Below are positions 1 to 11,234 of a stretch of 64,000 nucleotides of DNA, piece after piece; position 1 is the stretch's first letter; each line of letters opens with the position of its first letter. Source of the DNA: Paramacrobiotus metropolitanus (Eukaryota > Tardigrada > Eutardigrada > Parachela > Macrobiotidae); assembly GCF_019649055.1 (NCBI RefSeq), contig NW_026570221.1, positions 4,154,001 through 4,218,000 of the forward strand, written 5' to 3'. The position numbers were made by a program, and so were the translations under genes. The notes below the pieces were generated by a model that worked only from the letters and a program-made list of their open reading frames with translations, was not told the DNA's origin and made no database searches.

Positions 1-1228
1 ATTCGTAACCATTCGTTTGCCGTTTAATTTTTTTTATTTCGTGAACGTATTTTTAGTTTTTAAGTAAACATCAGGTCAAGGATACGTCCCGGACAAGTTG
101 ACCGCTGCTTATTCTGATAAAAAAAATCTGTCCTCGATAATTGTTCGGCTAACGAATACTAAAATTTAATTTTTTGAATTGTAATTGCCGTGTTAACCTG
201 TTATCTTGCCAAAGACGACACAACTCATACATTATGCTTTTTAACTAGGTACATATAAATTATTTTAAGCCAGGGGCCCCCCTAAGAAAGTCTCCACCCC
301 TGGGGGCAGTACCTCTGAATCATGAACACCTCTGAACCCTGAACAAAAACAGCGTGCCGAGGGTGTTCAGGGTCGGCAGGTTCCACTGTAATAAGTAAAC
401 CTACTTAGAATATGCAATGCACAGTGAGGGTACTGTGCTTACAATTAGTGCTAGTAACACAACCAATACTGTATAATCATTTTTATAAATTTTTCAATCA
501 GAGCACTACCGATAAACGCCATAATAATATTAGAAAAGGTAATAAAAACACCTGTCGCTCAGCAAGCTGCAGAAATAAAAAATTTAGTAAGAATTAAAAT
601 TCATACCGCCATCAAACAGATAATAGAATTAATCTTTTAATGTTAGCGGCTTATTGTGAACTACTGAAATCAATTCTAATTTTGAAATTAAGAAAACTGT
701 CATCACTGACATCACAAAATTATAAATTACTCTGTACAATAGTAAAAAAAGTTAAATTATTCCGATCTACCTGTTTTTTCTACCTTATTTGTTTTTAAAT
801 ACATATGTACTCGTATATCCGGCGTTACTGACATGTGAGCATAGTCAGTGAATACAGTAATGTCTCAACAAAACATCAAGAAAGCTGCGTTGATTATTAA
901 TCCTTTTTGAAAGTACTCGGTTTGTCTGCACTCTCTACCTTGCACAAATAATAGTCGGCTTTTATTTAGCAGTATTCTGACACTTGAAATTCCGAGGTCG
1001 CCCAGAAACTAATCTTAGGACTGCAACAAATTATTAGAATTTTTAATTCTGAATGTATCGTATTTTTTGAAACTATAAAAATTCTGTATATTAAAACAGC
1101 CGCCCATGAAAGGTGTGCATAAAATCCGCGATGCCTATAATGGTTTCGTAGTTATAAAAATATGAAAAAACAATAATTACGGTACGAGCAGCAGGACTAA
1201 TCGTTCACAGTTCTATCAAATTTTGTCC
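1..1228. other. Intergenic, AT-rich; no gene supported
   Basis: I see no convincing exon on either strand. The stretch is AT-rich with scattered short open frames that lack splice context, signal peptide or recognisable motif. It probably includes the 3' flank of the minus-strand gene that ends at 1229. Confidence 0.5.
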
Positions 1229-2251
1229 TCACTGTTGCATCCGCTGCCAGAGTTGCACCTCATGGGCCCATTCAGGGTTTTTCATGCGCGCTAATATCCA
1301 TCGGCGGTGTGACCAGGGCAAGTTTCCGTGGGTGTTGTCAAATGAGAAGGTTCCGGGAGGTAGGTCTGGTTTAAATATGCAGCGTTCGGTCAGATGCAGT
1401 TCATATTTGCACAGTTCATTTAGACTTCCGTCGGCGTTCCTGCACTCCTCCTTTTCTCTCTCAGCATCGTCCTTGTCGTCGTCCAGCGAAGATGGTCGGA
1501 AAGGTCTGCGAATATAGCATCATCATGTCCACTTGAAAACAGCATGACATCACTGGCATGCAAAAAACGACTGGTAACTCAAGAATTAAACTTCAAATTT
1601 GAAATAAAGTACAGTGTATGCAGTACTCTGTAGGGATAAAAAAGTTAGAAGTGATTGGCTGGTCGGCGGGCAAAGATTCAGTCACAAAAACAAGTGAATC
1701 TGTCCAGCAGTAACAGTTTAAGCATGCAAATTAAAATAGCCAGCACTGGTTTCTGACTGAGAACCTTGTTTGCGCAAATATGCGTAAAATGCACTTTTCT
1801 TTTTGTACGCATGCACATTTTTGCAACTAAGAACAGTTATTTCTAATTGTTTTGTAACAGTTATTTCTAATTGTAAATGGTAGAGTTTATGCGAATAAAT
1901 TTCTCCGAATGGCCAAAGAAAATTGCTTTTTTACCGGTGCGATAAAACTTAACAGTAGCCAATTACTTACCTCCCAAAAACGAAATCCAGTAAGTCACGT
2001 CGGTATTTCCAAGCTTCAAAATAATTCCGGCTTGTAAGGTAAATTTCCGTGCGCAACAGCATTTCAATTGGCACAATACCGTCCTCGGTGCTATTTGGAA
2101 TTACATTGCCGAAGGCCGCCATAAATGGGTCTATTCTTGCCTTAACTGCATCCTCGAAATGGCTAAGCGCAAGTTGGTTGAGGTCCGAGCTTTGGTCATA
2201 GTTATGAATGTCTTTAGTCAGCTTTTTGAATTGCCAACGATGGTACCAGGC
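1229..2251 (-). CDS. Spliced protein gene, last two exons; function unknown
   Basis: Two exons on the minus strand join cleanly. The first (2251-1971) follows a TAG acceptor, runs 93 codons without a stop and ends GGGAG before a GTAAGT donor, in phase 2. The second (1505-1229) follows a CGCAG acceptor, supplies the one base needed to complete the codon, then runs 91 codons to TGA. The intron is about 465 bp. The first exon is rich in aromatic and charged residues (KKLTKDIHNYD, RIDPFMAAFGN, NYFEAWKYRRDLLDF). The second has an acidic DDDKDD stretch, three cysteines and a Trp-rich C terminus (LPWSHRRWILARM, QLWQRMQQ). I do not recognise the family. The matching phases, the strong donor and the long open frames make coding very likely. 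Upstream exons are treated in the next entry. Confidence 0.72.
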
Positions 2252-2564
2252 CTACATATATGTAGTATGAACGCAAAATCAGTTCCATACGCGCGATAAC
2301 CACGCAAAGACAAAACTGGGCATAGGCGCGAGAGGCACTGAAAACCCGCCGCACCCAAACGACGGCAAAGTAATCTGTTGTAAAAATTACTTGGGATTTT
2401 ATAAAAGTGCTTAAACTGATCGTTTATCTACCTATGAAGCAAGGTACCGTGTTAAAAATTACATTACTTAATCGACACTTTTCGCGCGGAGCCAACGAGC
2501 ATTTCGCTACATAAAAGTTAAAAAATTGTTAAAAAATAAAAAAAATTGTTAAAAAAATCGTTAC

Positions 2565-3473
2565 TGCATTTTTAAAACATAATTCATCATTTTCTTCAGC
2601 GAAAGCTACTGGGCAAGAAATAAAGCTGTATAATGCATAGAAAGTACAAAAAATGTAAACACTCGGGCGAATCTGGTGCACGTTTCTGCTTCCGAAACTG
2701 CCAGAAATTCTCTAAAAAACAGCATATAATTACGATCTTGTAAGCACTTCTTGGAGCAAGGTTGATTAATACTTTAATAAGTAATGGACTTACCAACAGA
2801 TGTGTCTATTGCGGAGCATGTTGAACCCGTGCTCAATGCTCATATTCCGCGCAGGGTAATGAAATTGACTTTTTTATCTACAAGTACGCTAAACAGCTAT
2901 TTTCGCACGGAGCGCAACGCTTACAGTCGGTTTACAGCAGAAGACGCAAAAACGTAAGCCAAAAAATTTGTTTTTCAGCTTGCTGCAAAATCGGTTAGCA
3001 TTTTAGTACTTTTTTGAAGTACCCAACATTGAAAAAATTCCGTTAGTGGGGCATATGACTCCGTGCCTCTCACGACTCATAAATTCGTCACTGCAACTTA
3101 TCCTAAAAATTTCAAACCACGCTCTGCACTCTTTTACTTAAAGACTTTTAGTCAAGTTTTTTAGTCAAGTGCCTGCTAGTCCTACTGTTAATTTTAGACT
3201 TCTAGGCGAACAAAAAGTCCAGAATTATGGAACTCTTTGGATTCTAACCTGATCTTTATAGGAGCGGATCGATTCATACCTCCCGTGATCTGTATATGCT
3301 CCAAGTATCACGGGACACGAAGCAAGACACCGCCTAAGTGACGGGGCAAATCCTTTGAGCTGTAGCAGATGCTGTATAAATCTCGTGGGAGCTCCGCTCT
3401 GTCCAAAAACTAGAAGCACCATATTAATCAGTTGAGCTTTAGCAACGGCACTACTTCGATTAATGGATGCACG
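2565..3473 (-). CDS. Tentative upstream exons of the same minus-strand gene
   Basis: The best candidate exon is 3473-3280. It has a pyrimidine-rich acceptor ending TCGCAG, 64 open codons and a GTATGA donor in phase 2, and it includes the hydrophobic run INMVLLVFGQSGAPTRF. Two weaker candidates keep compatible phases down to the 2251 exon. One is 2868-2794, ending at a GTAAGT donor and containing ARNMSIEHGFNML. The other is 2697-2565, a hydrophobic stretch followed by acidic residues, ending at GTAACG. Each of these two has a poor splice site, so the chain is a proposal rather than a model. The 3473 exon loosely resembles extracellular receptor ligand-binding folds, but I cannot support a family. 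No initiator ATG was fixed. Confidence 0.35.
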
Positions 3474-4211
3474 CTGCGAAAAAATTTCAAATATAAAAAC
3501 TTGTAGGCACAGAAAGAGCTGCCAGTGCCTTATTCAGACTTGTGAAGATAAAATTTGAATTTGGGGTTCAAAATAAATTTACTAGTATCAAACGCATATG
3601 GATCGGTCGCAGATGCCATGTGCTCACAAAATAAAATCATTATTATATCGAAAGAGAACGAGAGAGAGTAGGTAGAGAAGCGAGTATGGCTAGCTGGGTA
3701 TCCGATCGCTGCAATACCGGCTGATGCAACCGCCGGCATGCGTTACAACTTGCAAGTCATATTAGCTGATATGCATTGTGCATGGTCGCTCTGGACTCTG
3801 GATAGCTGGCCAAAGCAACACAGCACAGAGAGCAAATTAACGCACCGCCCACTGACATTCTGACATGTATCTGTACTTTAATACAGACATACTTTAACAC
3901 GTCCTTTAATACTTTGCCTAACCAGTACAGTTTATTTCGCCGCATATTCACCAAAATATGAGACTTTCTTCCGTTCCCCTGTATTGCTGCCGCCACCAGG
4001 GCCCGGCTGGAGTGTGGCTTTATGGCTGAGCATGGCGCTGATGTACCGCGCCAGATTTACTGTAGCCATAATATGTACTGCGGTAATGTGACACCCAGGT
4101 GGGTAATGGCAGCAGTACTGGGGAACGGACTCAACGGAGGAAGGCGTTTGGTTTCGCCTGTCATATTAAGTATACTTCCAGTATGCTTATAATATTAAGT
4201 ATATTATAATA
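3474..4211. other. Intergenic flank of the hAT-like element
   Basis: No exon could be supported. Short minus-strand frames at 3530-3739 and 3757-3996 lack splice context or recognisable motifs. The last 30 bases are rich in TATTA and AGTATA, which matches the target site used by the adjacent transposon. Confidence 0.4.
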
Positions 4212-4219
4212 AGTATACT
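4212..4219. repeat. Left 8-bp target site duplication AGTATACT
   Basis: AGTATACT directly precedes CAGGCCCGT and is repeated exactly after the right end of the element at 16594-16601. Eight bases is the size made by hAT transposases. The site is itself a perfect palindrome. Confidence 0.85.
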
Positions 4220-4569
4220 CAGGCCCGTGTTTAAGGGGGGGGGGCGCACTGGCGCCCCCCCCCCATCCGGATCGAAGAAACGGAAAAAAATTGCGCCGGA
4301 AACTGGCGCTCCGGCGCGACATTTTTTCTCCAAGACCGGCGCGTCTGGCGCTGAATGACAGAATGAACTGGCCTTACTGGCGCACTTGGCACGCGTATGA
4401 TTCAACTTTGTATTTTTTTATGAAAATTGGTGAAATACTGCACTGTCTGCACTTAATTGCCATTAGATTCCCACTGGCACCCACGGTGCACCGTAATAGC
4501 CATACTGAGCGGGGAGCCGCTTACGTGGCAAAGTTTTGCTGTAAGCCTGTAACTGTCATGTCATACATT

Positions 4570-4816
4570 TGTGACCGGCAAAAATGTCCCCCCTGTCCCC
4601 CCGGACATTTCTGCCGTGTCCCCCCTGCCACCATCGCCAAAACGGTAACCCTTTGGCCAGAATGGTGACACGGGGGACCTAGAACGAAGAGCTGATTTTC
4701 AAGTCAATCGAGCTGATTTTCAAAACTGCCACCAGCGTTACCACAGCGTTACCAGTCAAAAACAACTTCGAAAGTTGTATAGTGTAGGGACTGATTGCTG
4801 CAATAAAATTTGTACT
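4570..4816 (+). repeat. Left terminal inverted repeat of the foldback-like element
   Basis: Non-tandem terminal segment that matches the reverse complement of 14401-14649 almost throughout. Shared blocks include the G/C-homopolymer start, the CTTTGGCCAGAATGGTGACA region and the AAACAACTTCGAAAGTTG palindromic core next to the array. The copies differ by a small indel near 4690-4720, where the left copy repeats AGCTGATTTTCAA. Confidence 0.85.
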
Positions 4817-7208
4817 GTGCGGCATGGGGGACATTATTGCCGGAATGAACTTAGTGGTGTCCGGCATGGGGGACATTATTGCCGGAATGAATTTAGTGGT
4901 GTCCGGCATGGGGGACATTATTGCCGGAATGAATTTAGTGGTGTCCGGCATGGGGGACATTATTGCCGGAATGATTTTAGTATGTCCGGCATAAGGGACA
5001 TTATTGCCGGAATGAATTTAGTGCAGTCCGGCATGGGGGACATTATTGCCGGAATGATTTTAGTGTGTCCGGCATAAGGGACATTATTCTCGGAATAAAT
5101 TTAGTGCAGTCCGGCATGGAGGACATTATTGCCGGAATCATTTTAGTGGTGTCCGGCATGGGGCACATTATTGCCGGAATTAATTTAGTGATGTCCGGCA
5201 TGGAGGACATTATTGCCGGAATGATTTTAGTGGTGTCCGGCATGGGGGACATTATTGCCGGAATTAATTTAGTGATGTCCGGCATGGAATGATTTTAGTG
5301 GTGTCCGGAATGATTTTAGTGGTGTCCGGCATGGAAGACATTATTGCCGGAATTAATTTAGTGATGTCCGGCATGGAGGACATTATTGCCGGAATGATTT
5401 TAGTGGTGTCCGGCATGGGGGACATTATTGCCGGAATACATTTAGTGGTGCCCGGCATGGAGGACATTATTGCCGGAATACATTTAGTGGTGTCCGGCAT
5501 AGGGGACATTATTCCCGGAATGAATTTAGTGGTGTCCGGCATGGGGGACATTATTGCCGGAATACATTTAGTGGTGCCCGGCATGGGGGACATTATTGCC
5601 GGAATACATTTAGTGGTGCCCGGCATGGGTGACATTATTCCCGGAATGAATTTAGTGGTGTCCGGCATAAGGACATTATTGCCTCGGAATGAATTTAGTG
5701 GCAGTCCGGCATGGGGGACATTATTGCCGGAATGAATTTAGTGGTGTCCGGCATGGGGGACATTATTGCCGGAATGATTTAGTATGTCCGGCATGGAGGA
5801 CATTATTGCCGGAATGAATTTAGTGGTGTCCGGCATGGGGACATTATTGCCGGAATGATTTAGTGTGTCCGGCATGGAGGACATTATTGCCGGAATGAAT
5901 TTAGTGGTGTCCGGCATGGAGGACATTATTGCCGGAATGATTTTAGTGGTGTCCGGCATGGGGGACATTATTGCCGGAATTAATTTAGTGATGTCCGGCA
6001 TGGAGGACATTATTGCCGGAATGATTTTAGTGGTGTCCGGCATGGGGGACATTATTGCCGGAATTAATTTAGTGATGTCCGGCATGGAGGACATTATTGC
6101 CGGAATGATTTTAGTGGTGTCCGGCATGGAAGACATTATTGCCGGAATTAATTTAGTGGTGTCCGGCATGGGGGACATTATTGCCGGAATGATTTTAGTG
6201 GTGTCCGGCATGGGGGACATTATTGCCGGAATACATTTAGTGGTGCCCGGCATGGGGGACATTATTGCCGGAATACATTTAGTGGTGCCCGGCATGGGTG
6301 ACATTATTGCCGGAATTGATTTAGTGATGTCCGGCATGGAGGACATTATTGCCGGAATGATTTTAGTGGTGTCCGGCATAGGGGACATTATTCCCGGAAT
6401 GAATTTAGTGGTGTCCGGCATGGGGGACATTATTGCCGGAATACATTTAGTGGTGCCCGGCATGGGGGACATTATTGCCGGAATACATTTAGTGGTGCCC
6501 GGCATGGGTGACATTATTTCCGGAATTAATTTAGTGATGTCCGGCATGGAGGACATTATTGCCGGAATGATTTTAGTGGTGTCCGGCATGGGGGACATTA
6601 TTGCCGGAATTAATTTAGTGATGTCCGGCATGGAGGACATTATTGCCGGAATGATTTTAGTGGTGTCCGGCATGGGGGACATTATTGCCGGAATGATTTT
6701 AGTGTGTCCGGCATGGGGGACATTATTGCCGGAATGAATTTAGTGGTGTCCGGCATGGGGGACATTATTGCCGGAATGATTTTAGTGGTGTCCGGCATGG
6801 GGGACATTATTGCCGGAATTAATTTAGTGATGTCCGGCATGGAGGACATTATTGCCGGAATGAATTTAGTGGTGTCCGGCATGGAGGACATTATTGTCGG
6901 AATGAATTTAGTGGTGTCCGGCATGGGGGACATTATTGCCGGAATACATTTACAGAGTCTGTAGTTGTGCCCGGCATGGGGGACATTATTGCCGGAATAC
7001 ATTTAGTGCTGCCCGGCATGGGTGACATTATTGCCGGAATGAATTTAGTGGTGTCCGGCATGGGGGACATTATTGCCGGAATGAAGTTAGTGGTGTCCGG
7101 CATGGGGGACATTATTGCCGGAATGAATTTAGTGGTGTCCGGCATGGGGGACATTATTGCCGGAATGAATTTAGTGCAGTCAGGCATGGGTGACATTATT
7201 GCCGGAAC
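4817..7208 (+). repeat. Left minisatellite array, 42-bp unit
   Basis: About 57 units by length. The unit is roughly GGCATGGGGGACATTATTGC followed by CGGAATGAATTTAGTGGTGTCC. Each unit carries CCGGCA and TGCCGG 13 bases apart, an inverted repeat that could form a hairpin. Because 42 is divisible by three and the unit has no stops, long frames appear on both strands (for example 5738-6682 minus and 5865-6737 plus). I read these as artefacts. Variant units (ATTAATTTAGTGATG, ATACATTTAGTGGTGCCC, GGAGG for GGGGG) recur in blocks, giving a higher-order pattern. Confidence 0.95.
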
Positions 7209-8442
7209 GTTATTGCGTTCTCACTGTTTCATTATAGAAGTACAGACAGAAAATCGTGAAATTTTATAACTTTTGCTGCATGACTGTGGGCCGGCTGCGG
7301 CTTTATTGTCTTCAGATTTTCCGTAAATCTGAAAAGTTCTTCATTACCATATTCCTTTGATACGTTGGGTGTAAGTATTTTAATCCACCCAAAAACGAAC
7401 TAGAACGACAGCAGGGGTGAAGTATTTTTAATGTTACACTGGTCAACAGACTCAATCCTCAACTATAACATTATTTTAATCTGGGAAAGTCTGTAATAAT
7501 CAAGGTGTCCGCGGCCGTATGTTTCGCTTCATACTGTCTGTAGCCAATAATTCACTTTTAAGTGGATTCAATCATAAGTAACTTCGTAAGCCTATAGGCA
7601 TACGAACTTAATACATATATCGGGTTGTTGCAACAATAACAGCTCTTTTACGGTTTCTGTTGTTCTTCTTGCCTCCTATTTGGATGAAACTTGATTGCAA
7701 ATCGAATCCAGCATCGTAAAAACTGGATGCTTTGTTTAGCCAGTAAGGAATCCCGCCGCATTTAACTGGAGGAAGAATTGATGGCTTCTGGTATATTCAT
7801 TACGGTCAATAACAGATATTAGTCAACATTCATGGAAATGATAGTGATACTCTGCGACTCGCACTGTTACTGCTGCTGGCAGCGAGAACGGTAATGTTGC
7901 TGATTCTGGGGCTGGTTAAGATAGTGGAGCCATCTATGGTACTGGTAGTGATTTCAGCTATTGTACTGATGCCAATTGCGTTATCGACTCTCGCCATGAT
8001 AAGAAAAGTACAGCCATGCTACCGGTATACGGTAATTTCAAAAAATCTTTACGGTACATACTGTAGCCGCCTGCACGTTGCAACGTCGACTGGCCTGGTC
8101 GCTTTTTTCTCCCTGCCAGGCACGCACTGCGCTGAGCGCGTTGTAAAGTTTAACCCAGGACTTCCCGGTACCCGATCCCGTTCGAATAAGACCATGAAAA
8201 CTAGGAATTGTCGATAAAATAATTCAATTAAGAAATCAAATTTTTTTTCAGAATTTTGCTAGCCATAGGTCAGCTACAGCAGAATGGTATCAATCTGAAA
8301 ACAACGGGCTGACTTGTACGTGTGAAAAATTTAACTTTTGTTTATTACAGTTGTAATCTAAAGTATTTTTGTCTAAAAATAATTTTAATTCAGACAGTTT
8401 TTAAAGGGCTATCTAGAAGCATGACATTAGTGGCCGTCGAAA

Positions 8443-9424
8443 TGACCATCGGTCAGCAATACAAAATTAAGTCTATGACTGCGACAACCGTTTAGCTATA
8501 CAGAAACTGTTCATCAAAATATTCAAAAACCGTCTGGGAAAATACTGGACACTGCCCAGTTAACGTTACCGGTCACCGGAAGAGCATTCAAACGTTACGC
8601 AGCTAAAATCATACACACCAGGGGCGAAACGGCACCGGTATTTGATTTCCAGTCGACGACTAACGCCAAAAGCCCAAAACTAACTTGCTTGGCTCAGCCT
8701 ACGCACGTGTAAAAGCGGTCAGCAAGCTTGCTGACCACTACATAAAGTACCTACAACTAACCCGCAGTCGCTGGGCAAACTCTGGAAGCATTTCTGAGCG
8801 CCAAAGCAATAGCTTGCTTAGGTTACCGGAAATTTGTGCGTTTTCCTGCAGGTTATAGGCTTATATTCTGCGGTATAGCGCACGCCGATAAGCGTAAAGT
8901 GCGGTGTAAGTGACCACTGACCAATGTTTGCTTATTTCGTTTGTCAGCATGCATGTTTTCCTGCCACAATAACAATCTCCCGCAAAAAAAGGAAAAAGTT
9001 GTCTAATTCATAGGTCATCCATTTTCTCAAATGGACGATGGTCACTCCAATGACCACCAAAACACTCCCTGTTAAAAGCCCATAAAAGGTTGTCTTATAA
9101 CACTAATTTGCAGAATATTGCGACGTATACTGAATTACTGGAAAATCTTATATAATGGTCATAAAGTACCTTATTGCCCGTTGTTGTCAAAATGATACCA
9201 TGTTTTTTGAAAGATCACCACTGGTCACCTATTTCACGTATTCCAAAAATTTAAGTTGTGCCAGGTAACACATAGAGTCAACTACCTATTTCATTAACTT
9301 AAACTTTTTCGCATCACGCGAATGGTCAGGAGATGTTAGCGACCTTCGGTCACCCGTGATATCAAAAAACGGCCGACTTTGGTGACCACTGGCGAGCGCA
9401 CCTTAGGCTTGTACTTGGCGGTCA
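8443..9424. promoter_or_regulatory. Cluster of GGTCA/TGACC motifs
   Basis: I count 16 GGTCA or TGACC pentamers in 982 bp, where about two are expected by chance. They include the perfect 20-bp palindrome GGTCAGCAAGCTTGCTGACC at 8717-8736, a tandem TGACCACTGACC at 8911-8922 and several GGTCAC/GTGACC forms. GGTCA is the core of the nuclear-receptor half-site. Equally, a transposon may carry such repeats as its own protein-binding sites. No promoter or coding start is tied to them. Confidence 0.5.
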
Positions 9425-10221
9425 AGTTTGTAGAATGGGCCGCAACATCTTAGCTCGCTAATAAAACTGAAAAATCAAAATTCCCGTGAGGCGTTCAGAT
9501 ACAGGAGCCTCCACGGTATCACTTGATATCAATTTGAAGAAACAGATTTAGTATTCGCACATCTCCCTCTGAGATACAACTCGTACGGGACGCTGTCGTA
9601 ATGAATTGCTCGATTTAATTTATATTTCGCGTGCTGACCTTTGCCGGCTTAGTTTGATAAAATGCTTGTGCTCCTTTCTCAACAATTTTGTCACACAAAT
9701 AATGTGACTAAAGCCCCTTTTTCGGCCTTTTAAATTGTTGTAAGCTTTCAAAATACTTCGCCGTTATTCTGCTTCAACTGTGACGTTTTGTTGTAATGGA
9801 CCAGATCAGTTATATTTATCAGATCTGGCAAAGGACTCTTTCAGTTTGCGGATGCCGGTACACTGCAAAATTTACGCTTTGGAAATTATTACTTTCTGTT
9901 GAAGCGGGCTTGCAGCTCAGCAGTGGGCGTACTTAGTGATACTATAGAAAATAAATTTGTAGGTTGTACCAGTTGTATCTATGTTAGGCTGTTAAAACAC
10001 GGCTTAAGGCCCGAAACTGTGGTTTTTGAGTGTCCCTGTACACCATGCCGAGCGTAAAGCACAAGCAAACCGAAAAAAACTGAAGCGGCAACAAAGCGGT
10101 GTGCAGGGGCTCCCTGTACCACTTTTGCGCTGCCGATCTTAGAACCCAACAAACTGGGGTTCCAAATACAAACAGCCAGGAACTTGAAGCTACTAATTAC
10201 TGCTGAAACAGTTTTAGTTAA

Positions 10222-10667
10222 GGGATTTGGCCCGGTACATAGCACTAAGTTCGCGCACATCCACGGGAACTTTTGCTGTCGCGCACTCGCAAACACTTTC
10301 TTGCATTGCTTTATGGTACTTTGTAGCCAAAAGAATTGTATATGTAGGCGTGAAATCCGTTTTTGCGCGCAACATCCGGTTGCGGAGTTATGAGGGTAAC
10401 AAAATTCCAAAAAGTTTAAATGCATTCAGGTGTACCAAATTTTAAAATTCAAAAAAAATCGATGGATCTGTGTAGAACGATCTTCATGGTTATTGCAAAA
10501 TTTGATCGGTCCATAATGAACTTTTAAAACATTTTTTGGAAACCCATAATTCAAACATTTGACTACACATCAAATCATTTGCAACCCAAAAAGTGTTTGG
10601 AAGTGCGCGAAAGCGAATATTCCCGTGGATGTACACGAATTTAATGCTATGTACCGGGCCAAATCCC
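10222..10667. mobile_element. TTAA-flanked palindromic MITE
   Basis: Starts GGGATTTGGCCCGGTACATA and ends with its inverse, flanked on both sides by TTAA (10218-10221 and 10668-10671). The arms are imperfect inverted repeats for about 130 bp and contain GCGCGCA and CCACGGGAA blocks. The TTAA duplication is typical of piggyBac-type transposition, though the first bases differ from the usual CCC start. Related partial copies lie at 25580 and 32880-33162, so it is a dispersed family. Short frames inside it are not genes. Confidence 0.8.
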
Positions 10668-11234
10668 TTAATTATAAATAACAATTTTTTTTAGTATTAT
10701 TTCTGATGTTCAAGACTGTGAAAAGTGTCTAAATGGCGGTGTATTTTAATTTGTTTCGCTAATTTATCAACAAATGCCGTTTAGATTTGCTGAACCATTG
10801 CGAACGTGTTTGATGAAAACTCACAGTTCCAAGTTTCGGCAGTGTAATGTTTTTACCTTTGTGCAATCACCAAATAGAGACTGAGTAACGACATGGTGTG
10901 AAAAACCTTCAAGCACAAAAGACGCAACTACTGCGTCTGCACAACGGTAGCACAATAGTTTTTAAGAATTGAGAACACTTTTTTACTTGCTTCATAAATT
11001 CGAAACCTTAAATATTCTGAAACCAATTAGTTAATTGATTCATTTTTTTGCCTTTGACAAACAGATAACTTTCCATCAATCAATAGGACACTTTACACTG
11101 TAAGTTCAGATCACAAAACAGCATTGCCTACTGTTACCCAAAAATTTCGCTGGAATTTTCTATTAAAAAGTGATCTACAAAACTCCTTGTTCAGTTGACT
11201 ACAACAAGTTATCACTTGTGTAGAATAAAAAGCA

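Larger units (their letters stand above)
7209..11234. other. Central domain of the foldback-like element
   Basis: About 4 kb of mostly unique AT-rich sequence between the arrays. No frame longer than about 150 codons and no transposase motif was seen. It contains the GGTCA-rich tract (8443-9424) and the TTAA-flanked MITE (10222-10667). The frame at 7894-8217 (107 codons, hydrophobic N terminus) is the only mildly protein-like open frame, and I would not call it a gene. Confidence 0.6.

Noticed and set aside
4775-7269. Long open frames on both strands (up to 314 codons) of MGDIIAG/MSPMPDTTK-type repeats
   Set aside because: They arise because the 42-bp unit is divisible by three and lacks stops; both strands are open and frame breaks follow repeat-length changes.
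10184-10684. Frames of 64-148 codons around the TTAA MITE
   Set aside because: They fall inside or straddle the palindromic MITE and match its other copies as DNA.
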